Below, in pieces: positions 41,798 through 52,278 of a stretch of DNA of 64,000 nucleotides (its first letter is position 1; every line of letters starts with the position of its first letter). The stretch covers positions 124,001 through 188,000 of the forward strand of contig NZ_LNYQ01000013.1 of NCBI RefSeq assembly GCF_001467945.1. The letters are read 5' to 3'. A program made the translations under genes and the position numbers. The stretch is from Legionella parisiensis. Lineage in GTDB: Bacteria; Pseudomonadota; Gammaproteobacteria; Legionellales; Legionellaceae. Under the pieces are notes generated by a model, which saw only the letters and a list, made by a program, of their open reading frames with translations, was not told where the DNA came from and searched no databases.

Positions 41798-43129
41798 ATG
41801 AATCCTCCTTTGTATTTAGTTGCAGGTTTGGGTAAAACTGGGCTATCGGTAGCACGATATTTACATAGTAAAAATAAACCTTTTATTGCTTTTGATACAC
41901 GCGCTCAGGCTCAGAGTGTCACTGAATTTACAAAGGAATTTCCTAATGTTCGCGTTTATACCCAGGACATTCCTGATGAAATAATAGGCCAATTGTCAGA
42001 TATCATTGCAAGCCCAGGCTTACCTTTGGATACCCCTTTTTTTAAAAAGGCAATGCAAATGGGTATTGCTGTGTATGGGGATATAGAGTGTTTGGCCCGA
42101 GAGATTCATGCTCCAGTGATCGCGATTACAGGAACCAATGGAAAATCAACTGTTACTACTTTAGTAGGGGAAATGGCGAAGGCAGCAGGATATAAAGTCG
42201 CTGTGGCCGGAAATATAGGAACACCAGTTCTCGATATGCTTCATGATGAGCATCAGTATGATTTATGGGTTTTGGAGTTATCCAGTTTTCAATTGGATTT
42301 AACTTATTCGTTAACTCCAATCGCTGCGACTATTCTCAATGTGACTCCCGATCATCTGGACAGGCATCATACTATGGAGGCTTATGTCCAAGCTAAACAA
42401 CGAATATATGATAAAGCCCAGATTGCATTATTTAATCGGGATGATCCTTATACTGTTCCAACTACAGAGGTTAATCGTATTTCTTTTGGTATCGATGCTC
42501 CAGAAAAAAACAATTGGGGATTGATCACTCAAAATGATAAAATATACTTGTCAAAAGGAAATACTTGCATTTTGCCTGTTGAGTCTATATTGATTAAAGG
42601 AGTTCATAATTGGCTTAATGCCCTTGCTGCTTCTGCCTTAGCTGATTCTGCAGGTATTTCACAACAACACATCATAAGTATATTGACTTCATTCGCGGGT
42701 TTAGCGCATCGTTGTCAATGGGTGCGAACTCTTGATGGCGTTGATTGGATTAATGATTCTAAAGGGACTAATATTGGTGCAACTATCTCTGCAATTAATG
42801 GAATAGGAGGTTCTATGCAAGGAAAAATTGTACTTATTGCAGGTGGGCAAGGAAAGGGAGCTGATTTCAGTGAATTGGCTCAATCTATAGCTGATTATGT
42901 AAGATCCATTGTTTTAATTGGTGAAGATGCCGACAAGATAGAAGCTGCATTAGCAAATGTAGTGCCTATAGCGCGGGCTTCCTCGTTGGATAATGCAGTT
43001 GTTATAGCGAAGTCACAGGCAAAACCAGGTGATGTTGTTTTATTGTCTCCAGCATGCGCCAGTTTGGATATGTTCAGTGATTTTAATCATCGCGGCGAAT
43101 CGTTTGCTTCATTAGTGAATGGATTGTAA
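41798..43129 (+). CDS. murD: UDP-N-acetylmuramoylalanine--D-glutamate ligase MurD
   Basis: A 443-residue Mur ligase. Signatures: N-terminal GLGKTGLSVARYL, P-loop TGTNGKSTVTTLV (about 110), the metal-site ELSSFQLD, NVTPDHLDRH, and C-terminal NDSKGTNIGAT and LSPACASLDMFSDFNHRGE. It adds D-Glu to UDP-MurNAc-L-Ala in the cytoplasm. It lies 12 bases after mraY and 3 bases before ftsW. Confidence 0.96.
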   Translation: MNPPLYLVAGLGKTGLSVARYLHSKNKPFIAFDTRAQAQSVTEFTKEFPNVRVYTQDIPDEIIGQLSDIIASPGLPLDTPFFKKAMQMGIAVYGDIECLAREIHAPVIAITGTNGKSTVTTLVGEMAKAAGYKVAVAGNIGTPVLDMLHDEHQYDLWVLELSSFQLDLTYSLTPIAATILNVTPDHLDRHHTMEAYVQAKQRIYDKAQIALFNRDDPYTVPTTEVNRISFGIDAPEKNNWGLITQNDKIYLSKGNTCILPVESILIKGVHNWLNALAASALADSAGISQQHIISILTSFAGLAHRCQWVRTLDGVDWINDSKGTNIGATISAINGIGGSMQGKIVLIAGGQGKGADFSELAQSIADYVRSIVLIGEDADKIEAALANVVPIARASSLDNAVVIAKSQAKPGDVVLLSPACASLDMFSDFNHRGESFASLVNGL

Positions 43130-43132
43130 TCG

Positions 43133-44308
43133 ATGCGGCCAAGACATGTGAATCAAAGAGGCAAACCTGTCAGCAGACCTATTTCACTTTATGATAAATG
43201 GTTAATTAGTGTGGTCATCGGTTTGCTTATTATTGGGCTAATGATGGTAGCTTCAAGTTCGGTCATGATCTCTACCAAATACTTTCACCAACCATTCCAT
43301 TTCTTAATTCGCCAGGCATGTTATTTATTTGCAGGTTTAATGATTGCCCTTGTTGTGATCAGGACGGATAGCAGTATTTGGCAGCGTATCAGTATGCCGA
43401 TGTTGTTAATTTGTATATTGATGTTGCTTATTGTATTAATTCCAGGAATAGGACGAGCAGTCAATGGAAGCCGACGCTGGTTAGCCTTTGGGCCAATAGG
43501 TATCCAAGTATCCGAACTAGCCAAGCTCACGATGATTTTTTATCTTTCGGGTTATTTGGTGCGTCAACAAGAAGCAGTCAGTACAAGTATTTTGGGCTTT
43601 ATTAAGCCTATGGTGATTTTGGGAGTTGTATCCTTTTTGTTATTACTTGAGCCTGATTTTGGGGCTACGGTGGTGATTTCAGGTACTGTTATGGCCATGC
43701 TGTTTTTAGCTGGTGTAAAATTACGCTATTATATAGGATTAATGATTGTAGTTATGGGGGCGCTGGCATTTTTGGCGGTTTCATCCCCTTATCGGGTTGC
43801 CCGTTTGACTGCATTTTTAGATCCTTGGGCCGATCAGTATAATAGTGGATATCAGCTGACACAATCCTTGATTGCATTTGGTCGAGGTGGGTGGTTTGGG
43901 TCAGGCTTGGGAGAAAGTATCCAGAAATTGCTCTATTTACCAGAAGCCCATACTGATTTTTTATTTGCTGTTTTGGCAGAGGAATTAGGCCTGGTAGGTA
44001 TTTTGATGGTCATGACTCTATACAGTATATTGGTTATTAGAGGTTTGATTATTGCGTATAATGCTTATACACAGGAGAGGTTATTTGCCTCATATACTGC
44101 TTATGGTTTGACATTTTGGTTGGGGTTACAAGCCGCTATAAACATGGGAGTTAACTCGGGTTTATTACCGACAAAAGGATTAACTTTACCTTTAATGAGT
44201 TATGGTGGTGCAAGTATGGTTATTAATTGTGTTGTAATTGCGTTATTATTGCGCATTGATCATGAGAATCGTTGGCAGGCTCTGGGCTTAGGGCCTCTGT
44301 CAGCATAA
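43133..44308 (+). CDS. ftsW: lipid II polymerase / division protein FtsW
   Basis: A 391-residue SEDS protein with about ten membrane helices. It polymerises lipid II at the septum with FtsI. Family motifs: NGSRRWLAFGPIGIQVSELAK, with the catalytic Asp of the SEDS family in LLEPDFGAT, and LPLMSYGGASM near the end. It starts 3 bases after murD. The next gene, 10 bases on, is murC; murG, which normally lies between, is absent. Confidence 0.95.
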   Translation: MRPRHVNQRGKPVSRPISLYDKWLISVVIGLLIIGLMMVASSSVMISTKYFHQPFHFLIRQACYLFAGLMIALVVIRTDSSIWQRISMPMLLICILMLLIVLIPGIGRAVNGSRRWLAFGPIGIQVSELAKLTMIFYLSGYLVRQQEAVSTSILGFIKPMVILGVVSFLLLLEPDFGATVVISGTVMAMLFLAGVKLRYYIGLMIVVMGALAFLAVSSPYRVARLTAFLDPWADQYNSGYQLTQSLIAFGRGGWFGSGLGESIQKLLYLPEAHTDFLFAVLAEELGLVGILMVMTLYSILVIRGLIIAYNAYTQERLFASYTAYGLTFWLGLQAAINMGVNSGLLPTKGLTLPLMSYGGASMVINCVVIALLLRIDHENRWQALGLGPLSA

Positions 44309-44318
44309 GGGGGCATTC

Positions 44319-45728
44319 GTGGGTAATTCAGGACAATTTATATCTTCAAGGATGGGCTGCGTAGAACAAATACATTTTGTTGGAATTGGTGGTGTAGGCA
44401 TGTGTGGTATTGCTGAAGTATTACATTACCAAGGGTATCGTATTACAGGCTCTGATTTAGGTGAAGGCAGTACGGTACAAAGGTTAAAATCTTTAGGAAT
44501 TCCTGTTTATATGGGGCATAAGGCGGAACATATAAAAGGTGCTGATGTTGTAGTCCGTTCTTCAGCAGTTGGTATGAATAATCCTGAAATTGTGGCCGCT
44601 CGTGAACAAATGATTCCAGTTATCCCACGAGCAGCGATGCTTGCTGAGCTCATGCGTTTTCGTCATGGCATTGCTGTGGCTGGAACTCATGGCAAAACGA
44701 CAACCACCAGCCTGGTAAGTAGTCTTTTGGCGGAGGGTGGATTAGATCCAAGTTTTGTGATTGGCGGCAAATTGAATAGTCTGGGTATTAATGCTCAACT
44801 AGGCCAATCGCCATATTTTGTTGTTGAGGCTGATGAAAGTGATGCGTCATTTTTATTCTTAAAACCTATGATGGCTATAGTGACCAATATTGATGCAGAT
44901 CATATGGATAACTATGAGAATAATTTTGATAAATTAAGAACAACTTTTCTTGAGTTTTTACACCATTTACCTTTTTATGGCCTGGCAGTGGTATGTATTG
45001 ATGACTTAGAAGTCCGTAAGATTCTTCCAGCAATTGAACGACCAACATTAACGTACGGGTTTACTGAGGAGGCTCATTACCGAGCAACTAATTGGACGCA
45101 AAATGAGCTAATTAGCGAATTTACGGTAGTACGCCCCATACCGCACTCCTCATTAAACATTCAATTTCAGTACCCAGGTCGTCACAATGTGTTAAATGCT
45201 TTGGCTGCGATTGCAATTGCAACACAATTAGGTGTTGATGATGCTTCAATTATACGTGCCTTGGCAAAGTTCCAGGGGGTAGGTCGTCGTTTTCAAATGT
45301 TGGGCGAGAAACAATTTGAGAATGGTTCAGCTCTTATTGTCGATGATTACGGTCATCATCCTCAAGAAATTCTCTCAACCATCGATGCGTTTAGACATGT
45401 TTGGCCAAATAAACGTCTTGTCCACGTCTTTCAACCGCATCGATATACAAGAACCCAATCCTTGCAAGAGCAGTTTGTTGATGTGTTAAGTCTTGCTGAT
45501 GAATTATTCTTGTTTGATATTTACTCTGCAGGGGAACCCGAAATTCCAGGGATTACTAGTGAGAGTCTGGCGCAAAAAATTAGAGGTAAAGATAAAAAAG
45601 TAACTCTTGTAAATGAACAATCGCTTAAAGCAAAGCTGAATCAGTTGATTAAAGATGGCGATGTGATTTTGATGCAAGGTGCTGGGAGTATTGGTCAAAT
45701 TGCTGTGAACCTGATGAAAGAAGTGTGA
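44319..45728 (+). CDS. murC: UDP-N-acetylmuramate--L-alanine ligase MurC
   Basis: A 469-residue Mur ligase. Signatures: IHFVGIGGVGMCGIAEVL (Rossmann), P-loop AGTHGKTTTTS (about 126), EADESDASFL, and VDDYGHHPQEI. It adds the first L-Ala to UDP-MurNAc. The GTG at 44319 is chosen because AAGGGGG lies 6 bases upstream. The gene ends 7 bases before murB. Confidence 0.95.
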   Translation: MGNSGQFISSRMGCVEQIHFVGIGGVGMCGIAEVLHYQGYRITGSDLGEGSTVQRLKSLGIPVYMGHKAEHIKGADVVVRSSAVGMNNPEIVAAREQMIPVIPRAAMLAELMRFRHGIAVAGTHGKTTTTSLVSSLLAEGGLDPSFVIGGKLNSLGINAQLGQSPYFVVEADESDASFLFLKPMMAIVTNIDADHMDNYENNFDKLRTTFLEFLHHLPFYGLAVVCIDDLEVRKILPAIERPTLTYGFTEEAHYRATNWTQNELISEFTVVRPIPHSSLNIQFQYPGRHNVLNALAAIAIATQLGVDDASIIRALAKFQGVGRRFQMLGEKQFENGSALIVDDYGHHPQEILSTIDAFRHVWPNKRLVHVFQPHRYTRTQSLQEQFVDVLSLADELFLFDIYSAGEPEIPGITSESLAQKIRGKDKKVTLVNEQSLKAKLNQLIKDGDVILMQGAGSIGQIAVNLMKEV

Positions 45729-45735
45729 GGGCAAC

Positions 45736-46647
45736 ATGAGTCCAACTGAGAATGATTGTGGTCTTGTAGCTGAACTTCAGGGCAGTTTGCTCTATAATGA
45801 GCCTTTGGCGGAATACACGACCTGGCGGGTTGGCGGGCCTGCTAACAAGCTCTATAAACCCAAAAGTATCGCTGATCTCGCTTTATTTCTTCGCCAGCTT
45901 CCTGAAACAGAACCTCTATTGTGGTTGGGATTAGGCTCCAACTCTTTAATTCGTGATAGTGGATTTTCAGGAACAGTAATTCTTACTCAAGGATGCCTAA
46001 AAGAAATAGCTCTCCTAGATATGCAGACAGTTAAAGTCGAAGCTGGTGTCTCTTGTGCGAGTATGGCTCGTTTTTGTGCGCGCAATAATTTGTCTGGCGG
46101 CGAGTTTTGGGCTGGAATCCCAGGAACTATGGGAGGGGCATTGCGAATGAATGCTGGTTGTCACGGTGGTGAAACATGGCAGTTTGTAGTGGAACTGCAG
46201 ACCATGACTCGAAATGGTGAAATAAGAATTCGTAAACCTGAGGAATATGAGGTAGCGTATCGTCATACTTCGGGACCTTCTGATGAGTGGTTTATTTCAG
46301 CCACATTTAAACTAAATCCTGGTGATAAAGAAACGTCATTACAGGTTATCAAAGATTTGTTGACTCATCGGGCAAATACACAACCAACTAATGAATACAA
46401 TTGCGGGTCAGTGTTTCGAAATCCTCCAGGAAATTTTGCAGCTCGACTTATTGAGTCTTGTGGATTAAAAGGCTTCAATATTGGAGGTGCGATGGTTTCT
46501 CAGAAGCATGCTAATTTTATTATCAATTATCAAGGCTCAGCAACTGCTGCAGATATTGAAGCATTGATACATTTAGTACAAACTAAAGTTCGTGAGCAGA
46601 CAACAATTGAGTTGATGCGCGAAGTTCACATAATCGGAGACCGCTAA
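45736..46647 (+). CDS. murB: UDP-N-acetylenolpyruvoylglucosamine reductase MurB
   Basis: A 303-residue flavoprotein that reduces enolpyruvyl-UDP-GlcNAc with NADPH. It shows the FAD-domain start [41 protein letters not shown], and [11 protein letters not shown] with the catalytic Ser. The length and absence of the extra loop place it with type II MurB, unlike the longer E. coli type I enzyme. Its last base is the first base of the ddl ATG. Confidence 0.94.
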   Translation: MSPTENDCGLVAELQGSLLYNEPLAEYTTWRVGGPANKLYKPKSIADLALFLRQLPETEPLLWLGLGSNSLIRDSGFSGTVILTQGCLKEIALLDMQTVKVEAGVSCASMARFCARNNLSGGEFWAGIPGTMGGALRMNAGCHGGETWQFVVELQTMTRNGEIRIRKPEEYEVAYRHTSGPSDEWFISATFKLNPGDKETSLQVIKDLLTHRANTQPTNEYNCGSVFRNPPGNFAARLIESCGLKGFNIGGAMVSQKHANFIINYQGSATAADIEALIHLVQTKVREQTTIELMREVHIIGDR

Positions 46648-47741
46648 TGTCCAAACTTCTCAATCTAGTTCTGCTTTATGGTGGAAAATCAGGAGAACAT
46701 GAAATCTCATTAATTTCAGCCGCTTCTGTCCTTGCACATTTAGATACGAAAGAATATAACATCATCCCTGTAGCAATGGATAAAGATGGATTATTTCATC
46801 TTCATCAATATCAGGATTTACTTGATTATAAAGAAAAACTTCCAGTAGTCACAGAACACTCAAAGCCGATGGCGAGCTTATTTATTGATGGACGCTTATC
46901 TGTTGACGCGGATGTGGTTTTTCCTGTAGTCCACGGCCCTTTATATGAAGATGGATGTTTGCAGGGAATGCTTGAGTTATCAGGTGTTGCGTATGTTGGT
47001 TGTGATGTACTTTCGTCCTCCATCGGAATGGACAAAGATATGGCAAGGCGCATCGTGTGCGTCGATGGTTTAAAATCAGCGAACTACAAGCTTTTGTCAT
47101 GGCATACACCGACAACTGAAAGACAACGTTTTTGCCAAGAAGTTGCAGAACAATTTGGCTGGCCATTATTTGTTAAACCTTGTGCAATGGGTTCCAGTGT
47201 AGGTATACATAAAGCAAAAAATATGACTGAATTGTTAGTAGCAGTCGATGATGCATTACGTTATGACGAAGAGATTTTGATTGAATCATTTATTCTCGGA
47301 CGAGAAATTGAATTGTCAGTATTGGAGAGTGTTGTACCTTCGGGGGAGCCAAGAGTCAGCATTGCAGGTGAAATACGCGTTAATCATCCTGATGGTTTTT
47401 ATTCTTATTCAGCAAAATATTTAGAGAGTGGACAAACAGATCTAATTATCCCTGCTCCATTAAGTCCGACTTTGTATGAGCAATTAAAAAAAGCAGCCGC
47501 GGATATTTTTATCCGATTAAAATGCAAGGGTATGGCGCGCGTTGACTTTTTTGTTAATGACGAAACCGAGACAATTTACTTTAATGAGGTAAATACCTTA
47601 CCTGGTTTTACTTCGATTAGCATGTACCCAAAATTATGGCAGGCAAGTGGTTTATCTTATCCTGAGTTACTGGACGAGTTGATCCGTATTGCGATGGTAC
47701 ATCAGAATTGCCGGCGGCATTTAGTAACCAATTATCTGTGA
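46647..47741 (+). CDS. ddl: D-alanine--D-alanine ligase (DdlA-length)
   Basis: A 364-residue ATP-grasp ligase. Motifs: [17 protein letters not shown] (N-terminal), [42 protein letters not shown], and [19 protein letters not shown]. The length and the extra segments match DdlA-type enzymes, whereas the short DdlB (about 306 residues) usually occupies this slot in gamma-proteobacteria. It overlaps murB by one base and ftsQ by up to four. Confidence 0.94.
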   Translation: MSKLLNLVLLYGGKSGEHEISLISAASVLAHLDTKEYNIIPVAMDKDGLFHLHQYQDLLDYKEKLPVVTEHSKPMASLFIDGRLSVDADVVFPVVHGPLYEDGCLQGMLELSGVAYVGCDVLSSSIGMDKDMARRIVCVDGLKSANYKLLSWHTPTTERQRFCQEVAEQFGWPLFVKPCAMGSSVGIHKAKNMTELLVAVDDALRYDEEILIESFILGREIELSVLESVVPSGEPRVSIAGEIRVNHPDGFYSYSAKYLESGQTDLIIPAPLSPTLYEQLKKAAADIFIRLKCKGMARVDFFVNDETETIYFNEVNTLPGFTSISMYPKLWQASGLSYPELLDELIRIAMVHQNCRRHLVTNYL

Positions 47742-48478
47742 ACACCATGAATAAAAATAGGGATGTTGATTCAGGGAATTTTCGATATATCTGTTGGTTA
47801 TTGGTGCTCAGTTTAAGCGCCATATTCTTAGCTTGCCGATTGGGTTATTATTATGTGTCCGATGCTGAACGGTTCCCAATCACCACAATCAAAGTTGCTG
47901 CAAGTTATGAGCATGTGACACATAAAGAATTGGAAGGTGTATTATCAAAATACCTGAGTAATAGTTTTTTTACTTTATCGGTAAGGGCATTAGAGAGCGA
48001 ATTAAATGAGCTGAGCTGGATCGATACTGCTACTGTGGAGCGTGTTTGGCCAGATACCTTGAAAATAAGGCTTGTTGAAAAAAAACCAGTGGCGATTTGG
48101 GATAATGCTCTGATGACTGAAAATGGCAGATTATTTAATGAAGGTGCTGTACCAGATGATCTTAGCTTACCAAGATTAAAAGGACCACTATCTCAACAAG
48201 CAGAAGTCTTACAAGTTTACGAAAAATTGAGTAAGATATTATCAATGTATGGTTTAAATGCCACTGGACTCTATCTAAGCGCAAACCAATCTTGGGTATT
48301 ACTTTTAGGCAATGGTGTAAAAATATATTTAGGAAAGAAAGAGTTAGAAGAACGATTGCTGCGATTTTGTAAAGCATATCCTGCAGTATTTGCAGAAAAA
48401 ATTGAGCAATTGTCTAGCGTGGACCTGCGTTATCCACGTGGTATGGCGGTGCAGTGGAAACAACAAACGGAACGATAA
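47738..48478 (+). CDS. ftsQ: cell division protein FtsQ
   Basis: A 246-residue bitopic division protein. One membrane helix lies at about residues 19-40, followed by the POTRA domain ([20 protein letters not shown]) and the beta domain ([19 protein letters not shown]). It recruits FtsL-FtsB. The GTG at 47738 overlaps the ddl stop as GTGA, suggesting coupling; the ATG at 47747 is three codons later and equally possible, as no ribosome site is visible for either. The last base overlaps the ftsA ATG. Confidence 0.92.
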   Translation: MNTMNKNRDVDSGNFRYICWLLVLSLSAIFLACRLGYYYVSDAERFPITTIKVAASYEHVTHKELEGVLSKYLSNSFFTLSVRALESELNELSWIDTATVERVWPDTLKIRLVEKKPVAIWDNALMTENGRLFNEGAVPDDLSLPRLKGPLSQQAEVLQVYEKLSKILSMYGLNATGLYLSANQSWVLLLGNGVKIYLGKKELEERLLRFCKAYPAVFAEKIEQLSSVDLRYPRGMAVQWKQQTER

Positions 48479-49716
48479 TGGCAAAAAAAATAGAAAAAGA
48501 AATTATCACTGGATTGGATATAGGAACTTCAAAAGTAATTGCATTAATTGGAGAAGTTACCCCTGACGGTGCAATAGAAATTATCGGAATAGGTCGTCAC
48601 CCCTCTCGTGGTTTAAAACGCGGTGTTGTGGTTGATATAGAGGCTACCGTGAACTCTATCCAACGCGCTGTTCAGGAAGCTGAGCTTATGGCTGGATGCG
48701 AGGTTAGAACTGTTTATGCAGGTATTGCTGGTAGTCATATTCGCAGCTTAAATTCACATGGTATTGTTGCCATTCGCGATAAAGAGGTATCGCAGGCTGA
48801 TGTAGAGCGAGTAATTGATGCTGCGAAAGCAGTAGCAATTCCTGCTGATCAAAAAATTCTGCATGTTTTACCTCAGGAATTTATCATCGATCAACAAGGT
48901 AGTATCCGTGAACCCATAGGAATGGCGGGTGTACGACTTGAGTCGCGAGTACATATTGTCACTGGCTCAGTAAGCGCTGCGCAAAATATAGTTAAATGTG
49001 TACGTCGTTGCGGTTTAGAAGTAAATGACATCATTCTTGAGCAACTTGCTTCAAGTCATGCAGTTTTGACTGAAGATGAGAAAGATCTTGGCGTTTGCCT
49101 GATTGATATTGGTGGTGGTACCACAGATATTGCGATATTTTGTGAAGGTGCGATTCAACATACAGCTGTAATTCCTATTGCAGGAGATCAAGTGACTAAT
49201 GATATCGCTATGGCTTTACGCACGCCTACAAAAGCTGCAGAATCCATTAAACTGAATCATGCGGTTGCATTAACCGAATTAGCCAATTCAGACCAGATGC
49301 TGGAAGTGACCAGTGTCAATGATAGACCAGGAAGAAAAATATCGGCAAAAGCCTTATCTGATGTGGTCGCAGCGCGATATGAAGAGCTATTTACTTTAGT
49401 ACGTAACGAATTACGACGCAGTGGATTTGAAGATAGAATGGCTGCAGGCATTGTTCTGACTGGTGGTGCTGCCAATGTGAGAGGCGGGATTGAACTTGCA
49501 GAGCTTTGCTTTGAAATGCCAGTAAGAAAAGGTTGCGCCCATCATGTTTCTGGATTGGCTGAAGCAACTGAAAATCCTTCATTTGCTACAGGTGTAGGAT
49601 TGTTGTTGCAAGGTTATCAACAACAGTATGAATCAACCTACAATGTACCTAAAATGAATGAAAATACCCAGAGTTTGTGGGCACGTATGAAAGAATGGTT
49701 CCAGGGTAATTTTTAG
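48478..49716 (+). CDS. ftsA: cell division protein FtsA
   Basis: A 412-residue actin-like ATPase that anchors FtsZ to the membrane. It starts [19 protein letters not shown]; phosphate motifs are GLDIGTSK and CLIDIGGGTTD. The amphipathic membrane-targeting helix is the end SLWARMKEWFQGNF. The ATG at 48478 overlaps the ftsQ stop (TAATG) and has GGAA upstream. A 101-base gap separates it from ftsZ. Confidence 0.95.
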   Translation: MAKKIEKEIITGLDIGTSKVIALIGEVTPDGAIEIIGIGRHPSRGLKRGVVVDIEATVNSIQRAVQEAELMAGCEVRTVYAGIAGSHIRSLNSHGIVAIRDKEVSQADVERVIDAAKAVAIPADQKILHVLPQEFIIDQQGSIREPIGMAGVRLESRVHIVTGSVSAAQNIVKCVRRCGLEVNDIILEQLASSHAVLTEDEKDLGVCLIDIGGGTTDIAIFCEGAIQHTAVIPIAGDQVTNDIAMALRTPTKAAESIKLNHAVALTELANSDQMLEVTSVNDRPGRKISAKALSDVVAARYEELFTLVRNELRRSGFEDRMAAGIVLTGGAANVRGGIELAELCFEMPVRKGCAHHVSGLAEATENPSFATGVGLLLQGYQQQYESTYNVPKMNENTQSLWARMKEWFQGNF

Positions 49717-49817
49717 GTTACATGCAAGGTTTAAAAATGAAAACTGGTAATCGATCTGACTCAAAGGGTACTGCCGGTTTTTTGTTAAAAGATTAAACAT
49801 ATGAGGGGAGCAGGGTT

Positions 49818-51008
49818 ATGTTTGAATTAATGGAAGGCCAACACAATAGTAATAATGCCGTAATCAAGGTAGTTGGTGTTGGCGGTGGCGGTGGCAATGC
49901 CGTCGAGCATATGGTCGCAGAAAATATAGATGGAGTTGAATTTATATGTGCTAATACTGATGCGCAGGCATTAAGAGGCTCAAATGCGAAAATACACATT
50001 CAACTGGGTGATGAGCTAACCAAAGGCTTAGGTGCTGGTGCAAATCCACAAATAGGTCGTGAAGCAGCTGAAGAAGACAGAGACCATATTCGCGAAATCT
50101 TAAGCGGTGCGGATATGGTGTTCATTACTGCAGGAATGGGGGGGGGAACTGGAACTGGTGCTGCGCCTGTTTTTGCAGAAATTGCTAAAGAGCTAGGCAT
50201 TCTGACCGTAGCTGTTGTTACCAAGCCATTCTCATTCGAAGGTAAACAACGGGCTTTAGCAGCTGAAGAAGGAATTCGTCGTTTAGCAGAACATGTTGAT
50301 TCATTGATCACAATCCCTAACAATAAATTACTTAGCGTTTTAGGAAAAAACATTAGTCTACTTAATGCATTCAAGGCAGCAAATAATGTGTTACTGGGTG
50401 CAGTAAAAGGTATCTCTGATTTAATTACCCGCCCAGGTTTGATCAACGTAGATTTTGCAGACGTACGTACCGTAATGTCAGAAATGGGTATGGCTATGAT
50501 GGGTACAGGTAGCGCCGTAGGAGAACAAAGAGCGCGTCAAGCTGCCGAAGCTGCAATTGCTTCTCCTTTATTGGAGGATGTGAATTTTTCAGGTGCTCGT
50601 GGAATCTTAGTCAATATTACTGCCGGCCTTGATATGTCAATTGGTGAGTTTGAGGAAGTAGGGGATGTAGTCAAAGAGTTTATTTCTGATGATGCAACTG
50701 TAGTAGTAGGAACAGTAATCGATCCAGAAATGACGGATGAAATGCGTGTAACCGTTATTGTTACAGGTCTTGGTGATGGAAGACAACGTCATCAGCAAGC
50801 ACAACCACAACACGGCCATCGTGCACGTTTGATTGAAACAACTCGTAGTGATGGCTCTTTGGATTATCAGCAGTTGGATAGACCAGCCGTTGTTCGCAAA
50901 CAAGCTCAAGCAAGTATGTCTTCTGCTGCAAAACAAAATGGTGAGAGTGTTCCAGATGTAGATTATCTTGATATTCCTGCATTTTTACGTCGACAAGAAG
51001 AGGTATAA
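49818..51008 (+). CDS. ftsZ: cell division GTPase FtsZ
   Basis: A 396-residue tubulin homologue forming the Z ring. Seen are the GTP-binding [13 protein letters not shown], the tubulin signature [10 protein letters not shown] (about residues 108-117) and the T7 loop [11 protein letters not shown] with its catalytic Asp. A Gln/His-rich linker (about 320-375) leads to the C-terminal peptide [11 protein letters not shown] that binds FtsA and ZipA. Ribosome site GAGGGGAG precedes it. A hairpin at 51019-51046 follows. Confidence 0.97.
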   Translation: MFELMEGQHNSNNAVIKVVGVGGGGGNAVEHMVAENIDGVEFICANTDAQALRGSNAKIHIQLGDELTKGLGAGANPQIGREAAEEDRDHIREILSGADMVFITAGMGGGTGTGAAPVFAEIAKELGILTVAVVTKPFSFEGKQRALAAEEGIRRLAEHVDSLITIPNNKLLSVLGKNISLLNAFKAANNVLLGAVKGISDLITRPGLINVDFADVRTVMSEMGMAMMGTGSAVGEQRARQAAEAAIASPLLEDVNFSGARGILVNITAGLDMSIGEFEEVGDVVKEFISDDATVVVGTVIDPEMTDEMRVTVIVTGLGDGRQRHQQAQPQHGHRARLIETTRSDGSLDYQQLDRPAVVRKQAQASMSSAAKQNGESVPDVDYLDIPAFLRRQEEV

Positions 51009-51018
51009 ATAATCTGAT

Positions 51019-51046
51019 CCTTCCTCTACAAGGTTGCAGAGGAAGG
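51019..51046 (+). terminator. hairpin after ftsZ
   Basis: CCTTCCTCT (51019-51027) and AGAGGAAGG (51038-51046), perfect 9-bp stem with 10-base loop, 10 bases after the stop. The tail GCAAATTTAAAT is weak in T, so termination may be partial before lpxC. Confidence 0.6.
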
Positions 51047-51165
51047 GCAAATTTAAATCTTTGATACAAAAATAATTAGACTAAATATTAAAATATTGAT
51101 ACGATCACGAAGTTTTGCGTGTAAAGTAAAAATTAAAACATGATGAGGAACAAGGTGAGCACCGA

Positions 51166-52080
51166 ATGACACAACAAAGAACTCCTAAAAAGGTGATCCA
51201 GGCAACTGGTGTTGGATTGCATTCCGGTGAAAAAGTGCTTTTAACCTTGAGACCTGCTCCTGTGAATACAGGTATAGTTTTTAGAAGAGTAGATCTTTCA
51301 CCTGTACTAGAAATACCAGCTTCTTATGAGAATGTGGGTGACACTATGCTATGCACCACGTTACATCATGGCCCCGTTAAAATCGCAACCGTAGAACATT
51401 TACTCTCCGCTTTGGCGGGTTTAGGTATTGATAATGCTTACATTGATGTGAATGCTCCAGAATTACCAATTATGGATGGAAGCGCTGCTCCTTTTGTTTT
51501 CCTGATCCAATCAGCGGGCATACGTGAGCAAAATGCTCCCAAAAAGTACATACGTATTCTTAAGCCTATTCGTGTAGAGGATAATGGCAAGTTTGTTCAA
51601 TTTTATCCTTATAATGGGTATAAAATTACCTTTACCATTGATTTTGACCACCCTGCTTTTAATGATAAGCCACAAACAGTAAGTTTTGACTTTTCTACGA
51701 CTTCTTATGTCAAGGAAGTTTGCCGAGCACGTACATTTGGATTTCTCTCCGATTATGAAAAATTAAGGGAATGCGATTTGGCAAAAGGGGGAAGCCTGGA
51801 TAATGCCATAGTTGTTGATGACTACCGTGTTCTCAACGATGATGGACTTCGTTTTGAATCAGAATTTGTTTCTCATAAAGTATTGGATGCGATTGGTGAT
51901 CTGTATCTGTTAGGTTCCAGCTTGATTGGCGCATTTGAAGGTTATAAGTCAGGACATGAATTAAATAACAGATTATTACGTGAATTAATGGTAAGACAAG
52001 ACGCTTGGGAATATACTTATTTTGATACAGAAGAATATCTCCCTGCAATGCAAACTGAGTTTTATCCTGTCGAAGCGTAG
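51166..52080 (+). CDS. lpxC: UDP-3-O-acyl-N-acetylglucosamine deacetylase LpxC
   Basis: A 304-residue zinc enzyme, the committed step of lipid A synthesis. It starts [19 protein letters not shown]. Zinc ligands lie in VEHLLSAL (His about 79) and [13 protein letters not shown] (His and Asp about 238-242), and the catalytic His in SGHELNNRL. It follows ftsZ as in E. coli. A 157-base gap and hairpin precede it, so it may have its own promoter. Confidence 0.96.
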   Translation: MTQQRTPKKVIQATGVGLHSGEKVLLTLRPAPVNTGIVFRRVDLSPVLEIPASYENVGDTMLCTTLHHGPVKIATVEHLLSALAGLGIDNAYIDVNAPELPIMDGSAAPFVFLIQSAGIREQNAPKKYIRILKPIRVEDNGKFVQFYPYNGYKITFTIDFDHPAFNDKPQTVSFDFSTTSYVKEVCRARTFGFLSDYEKLRECDLAKGGSLDNAIVVDDYRVLNDDGLRFESEFVSHKVLDAIGDLYLLGSSLIGAFEGYKSGHELNNRLLRELMVRQDAWEYTYFDTEEYLPAMQTEFYPVEA

Positions 52081-52278
52081 GAATGTAGCCTGGGAGTAAC
52101 CTGTCTCTTGTTCACATGGCTTTTCGCTAAAAGTGCTCAAGTATCAGGTGAAGACGAATCATGACCCGGGAAATTTTTGGTCACACTGGTTTCTGGTTAT
52201 GGTTTTTGACTCCACCTGCTAGGTTTATTTAGATTCTTCATGAATTAACATAAATGATTAGCAAAGGAGAGTTGTGGC

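Noticed and set aside
49740..49781. AAAACTGG / CCGGTTTT with T-run between ftsA and ftsZ as terminator
   Set aside because: The loop would be 26 bases and the stem short with a wobble pair; too weak to call.
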